Below are positions 1-42,559 of a stretch of DNA of 64,000 bases, piece by piece. The stretch is from Morinoia aosen (taxonomy: Eukaryota; Arthropoda; Malacostraca; Amphipoda; Talitridae), in the NCBI GenBank assembly GCA_030386875.1, contig CM059575.1, positions 43,492,859 through 43,556,858 on the forward strand, written 5' to 3'. A program made the position numbers and the translations under genes. Each line of letters opens with the position of its first letter. The stretch's first letter is position 1. Under the pieces are notes generated by a model. The model did not search any database and had not been told where the DNA came from. It was given only the letters and a program-made list of their open reading frames with translations.

Positions 1-126
1 AAGATCGTACTCCGATGAAACTTCTTCAACAAAACAATGCTCACAACGGGATCTGAATATTTGCTGCCTGGTCGTGATTTACCTTCTATTTAATATTTAA
101 AAAATTTACCTGGAATTTTACAGGGA
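1..126. other. Flank without recognised feature
   Basis: AT-rich sequence before the first SINE copy; no gene or repeat recognised. Confidence 0.5.
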
Positions 127-484
127 GATTAGATTATACGTTAGTTCAAGCCTCCCCAACAGCAAAATTCGAGTTCCAAAGAGAGGAAGGAGGAGGGCAT
201 CATTTAGTAAGAACTTGAGGGGATGAGTAATCTATGTGCATACTGCACAGAAACAGTAAGTTGAGAAATAAATTGATGTAACAAAATAAAAGAGAAGAAA
301 GTAGGTGTTGAAAAACAAAACAGCAGTAAACCGGAAAAGATTGTCCGTAACTACACAAAAACCTGCTCTTTTAAAAATAGAAGGGCCTTCCTTATCTTTA
401 GCTCGGGACCTCACTTGGGCGGGACCTCACTTGGGACCTGGGGGCGTTTATTCCCATAGATAAATAATTGTATCCCTTAAAGGG
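127..484 (-). mobile_element. SINE-like retroposon, copy 1
   Basis: Diverged copy of the roughly 360-bp family. It runs from the tail-like agattagattata (low-coordinate end) through the conserved gaggaaggaggagggca block to the head-like cccatagataaataattg. It lies downstream of AMPKalpha. A short internal duplication (gggacctcacttggg twice) is seen at 405-440. Confidence 0.75.
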
Positions 485-1910
485 AAAAATTTGTAAATAT
501 GTTCCGATGTAATATGGAACATATTTCCGAACATTATCAGTTTGGGAGTTATCATATCGAAATATTTTCAAAACTAAACTAGAAAATGATCATGCAGAAG
601 TAGGATGAACCAGTATAGCTACTAATTACTCGGACGAAATATCCTCACTATACAGACCTTCATTCAATGAAGTAATTAAGAGTCCAAACTGTTCGACCCC
701 ACAACTACTCAGAGAAGAACGCACGGCACACCTTCTTAACGCAGCTACCATTTTTACTTTTTCTCAATCGAATAACACTCTCTAGTTGGTAATTCATACG
801 GAACAGGGATAAAACTTAGTATCTTCTATAAATAAATGTATTTTCTATAATAGAAAATGAGGCATAATAGAAGCTATTGCACTTGACAGAAAAATTCCTT
901 GCTCCAATATAATTTTTCATAAATAGTCTAGATCTTAATTATTCATCCAAGGATCAAGCTCGCCGAATCCCACCCTAACGCAAGCGATACACTGGGCAGC
1001 TTTCCCGCACACGACGGGGTAGCTCACACTTATGTCGCGGTGACGGAGCCAAGACATTATACACAAATTACAGCATTTGCATCCTGAGAGTGCTGCTTCT
1101 CCCCTTTTTGTCAACGACTTACTGCTTCCCAGCTTAACTTCTTACATAATACATTCAACCTGCCACAAGTAGGTACGTTTAGGGAAAGCATTGATGGCGA
1201 TGGCAGCCGGTCTTCATCTTTTCGATTTTATCAAAAAAAAGTCAGGCTGCACGCGACTAACCTACCACGCTAGCAGTCTGACGCGGCCATGACCGATGAC
1301 AGCAGTCACAACGACGCTGCTGGCTGCACTGATGCCACACAAAGTGGCAAAAGCAACTGTGAGGGAATGGGAGAGGGGAGAAAACCGTGTTGATGACTCC
1401 CCGGAGCACCCATAATTACCCATTGTATCATCCCTTAACCCCAACATGTATTTAACGAAAGCACAGCATGAAAATTCATTTCACCTCATCAGGATACAAG
1501 CTAGCCCTGAACTATTTACACAAAAAGCCAGAAAACTGATGAACAAGAAAAGGGAGGTTTCCTTACCTATATATTATACTACAGCTAAGCTAAGAAGTAA
1601 CACTGCAAAGCGTTTAAGGCACGAGCCTCTCACGCTCTCGTCCACTCGATTTCCAACGCCCAGCTCACGTGGACTCACTCACGTACAGGAGTGAAGCATT
1701 CATATCAGGTTTGTCTTTGCGACCCACGTCCGTTTTATTTCGCGTAAATTGGCAAACTGCAACTTGCTGATGTTATTAGAAATTTGAGTCTCGTCACCAT
1801 CCGCAAATCTCCTCATAGCAAATTTATAACTCATTACACTGATACATATAATATATAATACCCAATATAAGGAAATGGTTACAGAATAGCATCAACATAA
1901 TACAGCATAA

Positions 1911-2019
1911 TCTATTTGAAATTTTTCATACAATAGATCGGGCATGAAAAATTTGATTTGCTGATCTATTTGAAATTTTTCTTACAAATAGATCGAGGAT
2001 GAAAAATTTGATTTGCTGA
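1911..2019. repeat. Tandem duplication, 2 x about 54 bp
   Basis: Two adjacent near-identical units start tctatttgaaattttt and end atttgatttgctga. They differ by a few bases and one inserted base. Confidence 0.9.
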
Positions 2020-3551
2020 TTTTGGCAGGATCCAATGTATTTTACAGCAGACTGATCATCTCAACAAATCAATTTAACCTCAGACCACCTACGAATTATT
2101 CATCCAGAGCTCGTTTGAACCGTGCTACAATAGACGAGACATCCCCTTGAGCAGTCAAGGAGAAAATCAGCTGCCAAACAACGCACAAAATTGTGAATCG
2201 AGCTAATTCTTAAGATGAAACATTTAAGCCACACAATAAAGAATTGAAAATAATAGCATTTGAATCAATAATGCTGCATCAGTCAATCTTGCCAAGATTC
2301 GTTTGCAAGGATCAAGCAACTAAAACGTAAAATTCAATTGGAAGATTCCAACAAATACTATAGCAATCATAGGTACGTTTTCGGATTCACTGCGGTGAAT
2401 GATAAAATCCCACGATAAGCCTAATAGCAAACTGATTTTTATTTAGCAATAATCAACTCGGCATCATTGCTGCGATCTAAGATGATTCATTTTGCAGCAC
2501 TCCTGATATTCATATGACACGCTCCATTCTCCATGAGCAGCACAGCATAGATTCATCCTAAGTATTTTAATTGTACATTCCACACAATACTTTCTATTCA
2601 AATCAGTACAGCTTCCATTTCCGAGCCGGTAATGGTAGGTGCTATGCAGCGTCAGCACGTAATGTCATTGACAGTCACAAAATAACAGTGCACTAATGGA
2701 AACGAAAAAGCACATCCTGTTTGGTAGGTTGTAGAGAAAGTTCTGCCAGTTTTCTAAAATGATACCTTATAAATTAACATATTTAATATAATTACATACG
2801 TTTTCGATACTTAATAGATTGAGTACGATTTACAACTCGCGAAACATAAACCGCGTCATCACTTCATCATTTGCTAGACGTGTAACTTCATAATGTTTTA
2901 AAAGTTGCAGTTCAATTAAAAAGATCAGAATGTGCAAAACACACTAATATAATATACATAAGCCTGCACAAAGAGCATTTCACGTAAGAATGGCCATTAG
3001 AAGCGATAAATAAATGCACTCACAGGGAACTAAACATAGAAGAATCATTTGTAAGATGAGACACAGCAGGAGGTGAAGTTTACGAGCTAGTGCTAGGTTG
3101 GGAGCGAGTTGAAGCGATTCTCCAAGTGCACGAAGGTTTCATTTGGAACAGATAAGACGGTGGGCAACTACAGAAAATATTTTGCTGCAAACAAAATAAC
3201 AAAACTGAATTGGGACTTAAATGATGAAGTTATTATACTAGGGTTTCAGCTGATTCAATAACAGAATCATCGGTTAACTAGTGACTGCAGAAAGGAAGTG
3301 ATTGGAATGGAATACACAGAGCAAGATCACTAGTATTGTGTTCATTAAAATTTACAAAATAATCAGCAAATAGTAATATAATTTACGCAGAATACTCTGC
3401 ATAGAACTAGAAAAAAAGACAAAGAAGAGACAGCAAAGATATATAATAACCGCAAGCAGAAGCGCTCTGTACTGTGTAATGATGAAGTCCCAAAGGCTTA
3501 TCCATAGCCGAAGTAACAGCATCTTCTCTGGAGGCGCCAGTCCCCATGGCA

Positions 3552-3595
3552 TAGGATAGACAAACTTAACTAACCTAATCCTATTGTCTATCCTA
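3552..3595. repeat. Short inverted repeat (hairpin)
   Basis: Arms ATAGGATAGACAA and TTGTCTATCCTAT are perfect complements separated by about 19 bases. It may be a remnant of a small transposon; nothing else marks a function. Confidence 0.6.
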
Positions 3596-4196
3596 TCCAT
3601 AAGGGTTTGCGTGAAGTTGAATTGGAATTTTTTCCAACATTTCTCGAGGAAAAGAGTAATTAGATAAACTTCATTGCAACATTGGCGCATGATAATTATC
3701 TACGATTGTGCATCGTCGCGTTGCTTTGGAGTAAGTAGTAGGGGTTTATGCGGAAATATTGGGACGGCTTACAGTGAATGTGCCCAAGGTTATTCGTTTC
3801 TATCTAAAACACAACCAGCAGTTAAATTTTTCCTGCAGTTTTCATACACAAAAATATTGCCGATTACTTTACTGTTTGTTAGCAAGCTCTATAACTGATA
3901 CAACTTCAAATAATGATTTGATAATAGGAAAAACGACTGTACGAAATGAGCACTGTTTTATGTTCTTCGACACAAAAGAACATTTTCGAAAAATCTGAGC
4001 TATCTTCTCACAAACTCAAAAGGCTAAGTAAACTTTAGGTACAACCAGATTCGTACAAGACTCTAGAAACTCGAGTATTGCACTTCAGTTACAGGCCGTA
4101 GGGGTATTCATTGTAGAGCGGTCAATCGCTCTATTAGATTCGTAACAAAGTTTTAAAACAAGCTTTCTGGAAGACAAGTGCAGTTTCGAGTCATTT

Positions 4197-4202
4197 TTTA
4201 TT
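4197..4202 (-). terminator. Candidate polyadenylation signal of AMPKalpha
   Basis: AATAAA on the minus strand (TTTATT on plus), about 87 bases after the TAG. It is the first canonical hexamer downstream, so a short 3' UTR of about 110 bases is possible. Further A-rich hexamers lie downstream, so this site is not certain. Confidence 0.5.
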
Positions 4203-4288
4203 AGAGCATAACGCAGCCCTGGTTTCAGTGAGTTAAGCGAGAATGTTGTGCGAACAACCGACGGCGTCATCACACGGCAGCGCGGCAA

Positions 4289-34308
<30,020 letters not shown>

Positions 34309-34364
34309 GCTTCACAAATTAGGTACCTACTTCACGTAAAATTTATCAAACTTCTTACACAAGT
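34309..34364 (-). other. AMPKalpha: Probable 5' UTR part of AMPKalpha exon 1
   Basis: A minus-strand tattttcag at 34365-34373 would make a splice acceptor about 56 bases upstream of the ATG, so a separate upstream non-coding first exon is likely. The promoter was not located. This is inferred from the acceptor alone. Confidence 0.3.
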
Positions 34365-36190
34365 CTGAAAATAATGCAAAATGATTAACAATAAAGATCA
34401 TTAGTCTTTACCTCAGTGCAGACAAAGGTTATTAGTAGGACATTAATAATTACTAAAGCTGTAATGCTTAGTCCACAAATAATAAACATGCACAATTTGT
34501 ATTAATTTATACGCTAATTTGTGACAATATTTCTCTAAAATCCTGAAACATAGTCTCTAGATCAAAATTACTAAGTTTAAACATGAAGAAAACTTAGCTA
34601 TACATAAAATTTTAATGTTTTTTTTTGTTTACCTGACAATAGAGCTAGTAATGGCAATAGAGATGAATAGAGATATTTACAAGGATTGTTTCAATTTAGG
34701 ATTACGATTAAATCTAAGTATGATGGACTTATACCTGAACTGTAGAAACATACATTGGTTTAGTTTATAACAGCCATCTGTTGATTTGGCCTTCTCATTC
34801 TTTCAGGGCTTCTTTGCCCTTGCAACTGTCACTCTCCAAAGACTCTTCCTGCCATCACAAGCCCATAACCTACCAATTCTGAATGCATTGCTCTTTTCAT
34901 ATCAAAAGTAGTGCGGCATACTATCAATCTCAATAATATTTTTACCATCAATACCAGGCATCCTTCCTTTGTTCCATTGTGTGGTATAAATGAAAACATC
35001 AACATCAACCTGTACCAATGTCGCATCATTACACTTCTTCCTCAGAATTCATTCTATAAAGCTTCCTCAATCATAGGAAAAATTACTCATTTTGCCAAGA
35101 ACACTGCCTCCTTTGCAAGTTAATTGTGATGCTCTGCTAGTGCTATATTTTTTTTTGGTGCCTCTCAGCAAGACATCTTCAAACTAAAATAATGTGTAGC
35201 CCACTAACATTCTACGAACTGAACCCCCCTCCAAAACAAAGTCACGTAATATTTCAGTAATAAATTTGTCTATCTTTCATTAGACTTTTTTCCAAGCAGG
35301 CAAACACTAACTTTCCAGTTCTGTCTGACTCAACTCATTTTCTTGTAATACTTTACAGCAACCCACATCCTTCATTAAATATGTTCTTAGTATCTTCTTA
35401 CACAGGCTTTTTTATTTCAATCACATCATTTCCTACTTTATTATACATTTTATTTGAAGAAACAAGCAATAAATCATGCTAGCACAGACACTAAAAAATT
35501 ACAATATTAGGCTCTCCACTTATCACATGCCAGCTATAAGATTTTGCTATCAACAGGATGATAAGACAAGTCAGGCGCACATTCAAGTCCCAAAAACAAG
35601 AGCAATATTTTCAAACTACTACGCAAACAAACAAGTCACTAACAATCAAATTTTGCCAATTTCATTTATTCAATTGCTTCTTCTTCAATTCAATATTAAT
35701 TTATTAATATGAGTATTGCAAAATTATGTAATAACTATTGAGTAAGCAAAACAAACCTTAAATACATATTTGTGTTAAATGAAAATGAAATTATTTTAGA
35801 CTTAGATAATTGAATTCCAGAAGAAAAACAACCACCTCCAACCAACTGTGCAGCAAAGATTAAAGTTGATTTGCCAGAAAACTTTTTCATTTTATATAAA
35901 TCAGATTAGGAAAATATCAAAGTTATTTCCCCCTTCATAGTTGGTCAAATAAAGCAACAAAAACACAATATGTACACTACACAAAAAATGAAAACAGAAG
36001 GAATTATATCAGATTTAGCTTCAGCCAGGCAGTCGCAGGCCGGAGCTCTATGTACATAACAGCGGTACCATCGAGGTACAAACACGTAGTGAAATATTTT
36101 CACTACAATGCTTATTAGTGATACCAGTTCCATACGTATCTGTGAAACCTGTGGTACCAATTCCTTCAAGAAACTTGTAAGAATAGATGT
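34365..36190. other. Upstream side of AMPKalpha, no exon identified
   Basis: AT-rich sequence. Short open frames near 34900-35120 occur on both strands, but no protein family was recognised. It may contain an untranslated first exon or promoter; no TATA-initiator pair was seen on the minus strand. Confidence 0.35.
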
Positions 36191-36194
36191 TCAT

Positions 36195-36783
36195 ATGTTC
36201 AGAAAGCTTTTAGAACATCAACTGCGTCAATTTTTCCAAATAATATAGCTTGCAGAGGAAAATAATGAAACATTGTAGAAAATGTGCCTCCTGAACAGTT
36301 GAAGGTAAAAAGTTCAATATCTATCTCCTCCGAAAGTTATGATCATAGAGCAATGATTTGGGTCTCACTGAATGCACAAAATGTTGCTACATAGCTGGAT
36401 GTAGGCTTGCTTTAAAATTTACAGTAATTTTTAGGTTATATTGAAAAATCTACAGAAAATTTTTTTTCAATATAAATTTTTTAAAAATACACCATTGCAA
36501 ATTTCATAACGAGCCCACGTCCAGCTATGCAGCAACATTTTGTGTGTTCAATGAAACCCAAATCATTTCTTTATGATAACTTTCGGAGGAGATAGCTTTT
36601 GAAAATATCATATTTTTGCACCCATTTGTCTCCATTATCTCAGTTATTAATCCCAAAATTGAAAAAGTCTGGGATACGCACCTATAAACCCTATTAAAAA
36701 TAAACATGTATGCCAAATTTCATAGATCTGGATCCCATAGAATAAATGTGAGCCATTTTCTTGAATTCGTCCGGATGTTCCCC
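36195..36783. repeat. TTAA-family repeat, partial unit with palindrome
   Basis: Contains an internal inverted repeat: atgatttgggtctcactgaa near 36353 and its complement near 36545, plus atgccaaatttcatagatct at 36711, also found at 53380. It ends at TTAA 36784-36787. Confidence 0.65.
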
Positions 36784-36787
36784 TTAA

Positions 36788-37937
36788 GGGGGTCATCCAT
36801 TTTTTCAATTTTTATTTGATTCACCTGAAATTGGGCCAGTATATGTATGTTTGAAAATAAAAACTATTTCACTCATGAAACTTTTTTGATTTAGGCCTCA
36901 GTTTATTTAAAAAACTGGAAAAAGTAGTTTTTTGGTTCATTTTCATTTTTCAATGGAATAGAAGTCATTGAGTTTTCATGCTAGAGCAAATTCAAAGCCA
37001 GTTTTAAAACCCTCGTAACATTGCAAACAAACCGACATTCCTAAATTTGTTATTCAAAACTTTTTGTTTTCTTTTTATATACAATATTGGTTATTGGATC
37101 ACTAACTAAAATATAACAAATTTTTGGTTCTGAACTATGATAAAACAAAATAAATGTACAAATTGGAAAATCAAAGAATGTCAGTTTGTTGGAAATGTTT
37201 CAAGAATTCTTAAACTTTCTTTGTTTTTCCTAGCTTGACGACTCACTGACTTCTATTCTTTTGAATGTTGAAAATGAGAGGTTTTGGGTATAAGCCAGAA
37301 ACAAAATGTCTCGTTCCAGTGTAATATAGTAGACAATTTTTGTACTTGAATGCTCTTTTCATATTATTGAGATAATCTTCAAACATAATTTCATATTTAC
37401 ACTGAATAGTAAATTACAAGTAATGAAATTAAAATAAAGTAAAAAAGAAAAAATTATTTCTTTCTTGAATGGGGAATTTTTTATTTGAGGACTTCCAATT
37501 CTTCTGAAATTTGACCATTGTAAAGTAATTTTTAAAAATAAACACATTTCTCTCCATTCATTTTATTCAATTTAGGCCTTATTTAAAAAAAAAAATTAAA
37601 GTTATTTAGTTCATTTTTATGGATATTTCAAATGAATAGAAGTCATTGAATTTCTATGCTAGGAAACATTCTACAACAGTTTTGAAATCCTTGTAACCTT
37701 GCAAAAAAAACTGATAGTTCTAGTTCTCTCATTTTCCATTTTGTTGTCTTATTATATGGGGTCAAAAATTCATGACTTTTGGTCCCCACTTACTAAATTT
37801 TGGTCTCCATTCTTGGGGGAATCAAATGCCCGTAGTCCCAAAAGTTTTCAGGGCACAATAGCCCATCACCTAAGGATCAATTTTCAAAAAAAAAAAAAAA
37901 ACGGCCCATAGGGCTGAAGGGTCGCGAATGACCCTCC
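36788..37937. repeat. TTAA-bounded foldback repeat, unit 1 (1.15 kb)
   Basis: It lies between TTAA at 36784-36787 and 37938-37941, with inverted ends GGGGGTCATCC and a diverged complement. The interior has the block gaatagaagtcattgagttt at 36957, its inverted copy near 37250-37265, and a third copy at 37637. No protein frame recognised. Confidence 0.75.
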
Positions 37938-37941
37938 TTAA

Positions 37942-39054
37942 GGGGGTCATCCGCTAAAATCTGAATTTTGATCTGATTGGTCTGAAATTTAGCTAGTGTA
38001 TGTATTTTTGCAAGAAAAACATATTTTATTCATGTAACTTTTTTGATTTATGCCTTAGTTTTTCTGAAAAATTTGAAATATTAGTTTTTCAGTCATTTTT
38101 TATCCAAATTTCAAAAGAATAGAAGTCATTGAATGTTTATGCTAAAACAAATTCAAAGACAGTTTTAGAATCCTTGGTACAATGCTAACATAAGTATGTT
38201 CAGTTTTTTTAGATTTGAATCTTTTTTTTTCTACATGCGATATTTCACCACAATATAAAGTTGAACAAATTTTTGGTTTTGAACTATGATAAAAAAATTA
38301 AAATGCAAAAATTGGACAAATATGAACCTACATTTGTTAGAAATGTTCCAAGGATTCTAAAACTGTCTTTTTCTTCCTAGCAGAAAAACTTAATGACTTC
38401 TATTCTTTTGAATGTTGAAAATAAGTGACTTTAGAGTACAGGCCATGAACAAAATTTTTTTTTGAAGTGTGATATAATGGAAAACTTATGTAATTGAATG
38501 ATGTTTTCATTGTTATTTCGATAATCTCCATGCATAACTTCATATTCACACTGTGAATTGTAATTTCCATGGAAAAAAAATTACTTTTTTCATAAAAATC
38601 ATGAAATTATACTATGTAACTTTTGAAATGAAACAAAATTTCTTCTATACATTTTTTTTGATTCAGGTCTTAGTTTTTGAAAAAATTGCCATATTGGTTT
38701 TTAGTCCATTGCAATTGATATTTCAAAAGAATAGAACTCATCGAGTTTTTATGCTAGAACAAAAACAAAGAGTTTTGGAATCCTTGGAACATATCTAACA
38801 AAAATACAGTAACAAATTTTCCATTTCCCGTTTTGTTTTCTTTTTATATGGGGTCAAAATGGGGTTGAAAATTAAAAATTTTGGTCCCCTTATGCTTTGG
38901 TCTCCTCCCCTCTCCCCTTGAGGGGGATCTATTGTCCGTAGCACCATAAAATTTTAGGACCGAATAGTCCACCACCTAAGGGTCCTTTTCCAACAAAAAC
39001 ATGAAAAATGACCATCAGAGGAACAGAACCTGGCAGGGACCTTGGATGACCCCC
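37942..39054. repeat. TTAA-bounded foldback repeat, unit 2 (1.1 kb)
   Basis: Adjacent paralogue of unit 1 sharing the TTAA at 37938-37941; the right boundary TTAA is 39055-39058. Ends GGGGGTCATCC are inverted. The same interior order is seen: gaatagaagtcattgaatgt at 38119, inverted near 38400, again near 38730. Confidence 0.78.
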
Positions 39055-39058
39055 TTAA

Positions 39059-39250
39059 AGGGACCATCTAGCCAGAAATCAGCATGAATCAACAAAATTA
39101 CTATAAAGTTTTTTCTATGGGAGATAAATCAATGAAATTTGACATACGTATGTATTTTTGGAAATGAATAGGAGCTGTGTCTATTGATACCTAAATTATT
39201 GCTCTACTATAAAAACTCCAAGAAATGATAGATTTTGAAAATAACAAATT
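39059..39250. repeat. TTAA-family repeat, truncated end
   Basis: Begins after the shared TTAA with agggaccatctagccagaa and contains gaaatttgacatacgtatgt, a motif of the family in inverse orientation to 53370. It runs out before the coding-like segment at 39.4 kb. Confidence 0.6.
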
Positions 39251-39401
39251 TTTTCCCCATTATCTTTGTAATCATGACACAAATTGGAAAAAAGAACACG
39301 AACCATACTAAAGTGAATACATTGAAGATTCAAGAAGACAATGTCAGACACCAGCAATCGTCAAAGTGCTAACTTGAAACAAAAACCGCTCGAAGCACAT
39401 C

Positions 39402-39764
39402 AGATGCGCGGTGATAATCGCCAAGTGCAAATGTGCCAACGATTCGACCGAGAGCATTCAAAGCGTCTCTACATCAGATTCAAGCCTTCAAGAAACTCCA
39501 GCATGCCGATTGGACTCACACAGCTTCAAAGTCTGCAACGGCGCCAGACACTGTGAATCCTGCAGTGGTCAAGCTGCCCAACACTCAGCGCTCAAAATGG
39601 GAATGCAGAGTGCAGTGTCGCCGTCCACCAGCACCAGTCTACGAGGGAGCAGCGGGAGCGGCCTGATCAACCGTGCGGGCACTCTCCAAGACTCAAACGG
39701 GAGCAGAATTAAGGTGGCGTCAGCAACACACTACAGAAGTGTTCAAGTGTCTCGTGGTATTTAA
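39402..39764 (+). CDS. Candidate terminal coding exon, unknown product
   Basis: A GC-richer island in AT-rich surroundings, open for about 120 codons to TAA at 39762-39764. The translation is Ser/Thr/Gly/Cys-rich: CKCANDSTESIQSVSTSDSS, CNGARHCESCSGQAAQ, SPSTSTSLRGSSGSGLINRA. An in-frame TGA at 39375-39377 and no good ATG suggest the frame is entered by splicing, for example at acatcag (39397-39403), although that acceptor lacks a pyrimidine tract. The other two forward frames are also partly open, so the frame choice is an inference from composition. It could be a last exon with its 3' UTR at 39765-40230 or a processed gene fragment. Product not recognised. Confidence 0.4.
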   Translation, partial: RCAVIIAKCKCANDSTESIQSVSTSDSSLQETPACRLDSHSFKVCNGARHCESCSGQAAQHSALKMGMQSAVSPSTSTSLRGSSGSGLINRAGTLQDSNGSRIKVASATHYRSVQVSRGI

Positions 39765-40230
39765 AAACTCTGAAGAACAGTGATCTTAAGTACAAGTTTA
39801 TACACAAAGCAGCACATTGAAGAGTGCTTTAAATTGGCGCGCTATTTGAATGTAATTTGTGTTATGTGTTTATTTAGTCAAGGTGTTGGATTCACATTGT
39901 GAATGATGCTAAGCATCTATTTTTTTGATACCTTGTTGTAAGTCAAGGTTCCCCTGTTATGTATTGTCCTCATTATTTCGTACTCTAATGTAGAATTGCC
40001 TTGAATTTTGTGCAACCAAAAATTGTTTGCTAAGGCTTGATGATGGATAATTTTAATTCTCAGTGAGCATCACTCTTTTTTTTTAACATGTCGTATTGAA
40101 TTTTTATGTCGGTAATGTCATGCGTACTTTTCATTATTGCACTCATGCTCTTTTTTTTTATCATTTCGATTCAGATATCTTTGAGTGCTTTATCCACGTG
40201 TTTGACACTAAAATAAAATATGTTTATTTC
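39765..40230 (+). other. Possible 3' UTR of the 39.4-kb exon
   Basis: AT-rich, T-run-rich sequence ending with aataaaatatg near 40211. Consistent with a 3' UTR only if the preceding exon is real. Confidence 0.25.
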
Positions 40231-41579
40231 TTTCAAATTTTGTAATTTTTCCCATGCAAGTTAACTAGGTACACATGAAGCGCACACCATGCTAATTCCT
40301 GCTATTCCTATTTTCTATCTGTTCTATCCATTCTCTCCCTGTGTGTTTCATCACTGTAAAGTTTCCTTTCTTTCTCCAACTGTCGGGGTTTAAATTCCCC
40401 AATCTTAACATCTCGCCAAAGATGTATCATGACAATTTTATTCTGATTCAGTGAGTTTGCCAATTGTAGTGTTTTAATCTCTTTTACTCATAACTAACCG
40501 GTGTTTCAAGAGAATATTCTGAAGAAAATGCAGTAGTTGCTTTGAGAGATGGCAGGTTACTAAGTTGATAATCTGAAATATGTTGAGGAACTAATTTATA
40601 GACTTGCACTCTTTACATATACATGTACATACATAAGCCAGTGTTTTACTCAGCATTCTGAGGACCTCTGTGGAATTAAGTTTTAAAATCGTTTTATTTT
40701 ATGGCAACTTATATAGTGAAAATGAGGTTTTGCATGCTGGTGGTTTCAATTTCTGTACAATATCTTAATGGAACTTGAATGAAATATTGCATAAAAGGCA
40801 TGTTTGAAATACATGCCACTACCTCAAAGCCAGCTGTAGTTGTTCAAGCAACATTGTAGCAACACTTCAACCAGACAGCTGAATTTCAGAGGTATTTTTT
40901 TTATATTTTCTCTGCAATAGTCAGTTTTTTTATTTTTAGTTCAAAGGATTAAATGTTCATAGTGTTTGCTTGAATGAAAATATTACTTTTTATTTTGCAG
41001 GACTCAACAAGCTCTTGCAAGTAATAGCTTGTGTGTCAGTAACATGGTATAATTTTTTTTGTACTAAATGCAAATATTTTAAGGTTTGGCTGTGCTTTAC
41101 CCAACAATGCAAGGAAGCTGAGAACTTTTGAACTATTTGTTCAGAAAAAGACAGCTGGACAGTATAGAAAAAGCATGGGTTGTTATAGTTGATGAGATAT
41201 TGATCATCAGAGCTTTGCTGGTCTTTCTTTGTTGTAAGATGCTTTTATTTTCTGGAACATTATGGTGAAGCTGATAGAACTCAAAAGATTGATTACTACC
41301 ACAGGAGATATGTTGTAAATAACTGTCAAGGCAATTATTCATATTATGCAATTTAGTTTTGAGACACATTTAAAGGAGCATAATAATTCAACCAACTTCA
41401 AGGAGATTAAAAAGCTCATTCTTTGATGAAGAAAGAGTTTTCCTACAGAGGTCTTATAATTTAGTACTGCCATATATGGTGATAATAAAATAAGAACATC
41501 AATAATATGGATGCAAAATAGCTATTAAGAGTTGCTCTTGCCCACTTCTATTCCTTCAAAACTTAGCACAATTCAATCA
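40231..41579. other. AT-rich stretch, no gene recognised
   Basis: No coding signal or known repeat end seen. Short open frames occur on the minus strand near 41130-41370 without recognisable content. Confidence 0.4.
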
Positions 41580-41762
41580 TTAAGGGCACTGTCTAGTCAG
41601 ATGTTCAAAATTGGCAGAATTTTTTTATTGCTTAATTCGGTAGAGCAATGCACAATTAAGGACACCGTCTGGGTAGAAATCAATATAAGTGTTGATTTTC
41701 TGTTTTTATATGCATCTTATAGAGGATTTTCTTGCGCTTCCATTGGTACTTTCCGTTTACGT

Positions 41763-42487
41763 TGTAAAAGGACGTCAAAACCTAGCAGCTGGAAATGAGG
41801 TTAGCTCATAGGGGAATTGACGCTCCCCCCCAGCTCCAAGTCAGTTCTGTGCAGCTTTCAATGTGTCACACTTGAGTTTTCCTTGGTGACTGCTGAATCG
41901 AGCAGCTTGTAGTAAATTATTTATTGAGTGCCCTCCATCACTTGTGCTGTGTGTTTTGCAGAATGAGCAGGCCATGTATTAAGCTCAGTGTATTGTAAAA
42001 GCTTAAATCGCGTCGGCGTTTTCATTTCATGGTGAGTGGATTGTGGAAAGGTGAAATTTTAAATGATATATGAAATTCAAGTGGTATATAGTAATAAAAA
42101 TTGTTAAACATGCCTGTTGTATACGTTCCGTTATGAGTTGTTCTAGCCAACTGTGGTCGATCTTTGAAGTATAAATTATGGTATTGAGTGATTAGGTTAT
42201 TATATCAAGGTTAATTGTTTTCAGAGAGCTCCGAGAGCTTGTACCCGTACCCCGGTTGTGTGGACTTTGGTTTGTTATTTAATATCCCTTGTTTTAATCT
42301 ATTTTATTTTTAAACATCCTGTTATGATTTTGAAATAAAGTTTAATAAATAATTAACCCAGCAAAATCATTGGAGGCATGGGATGGCTATAAGGGGAGTT
42401 GGGAGGCCATCATTATTATCCTTGTACAAAGTACCCTAGCGAACTTTCACTCATAAAAAATATCCTAGTAGGTGACGTACCATTACA
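41763..42487 (+). repeat. Left LTR (725 bp)
   Basis: Starts TGTAAAAGGACGTC and ends GTACCATTACA. It contains polyadenylation-type aataaa hexamers near 42337-42352. By eye it differs from the right LTR at roughly a dozen positions. Confidence 0.95.
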
Positions 42488-42494
42488 TTTTTGT

Positions 42495-42509
42495 TGCCCG
42501 AACAGGGAC
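42495..42509 (+). other. Primer binding site (lysine-tRNA-like)
   Basis: TGCCCGAACAGGGAC lies seven bases after the left LTR and matches the CCCGAACAGGGAC core of sites that pair with tRNA-Lys 3' ends. Confidence 0.75.
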
Positions 42510-42559
42510 ACTAAAACAGGAGTCAATAAATTCATTTGGGATTAGAGAATTCTCTAGAA

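Larger units (their letters stand above)
485..4196. other. Downstream intergenic region, no gene recognised
   Basis: No convincing coding sequence. It holds a 54-bp tandem duplication at 1911-2019, a 13-bp-arm hairpin at 3552-3595, and a slightly GC-richer stretch at 950-1450 with no recognisable product. Confidence 0.55.
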
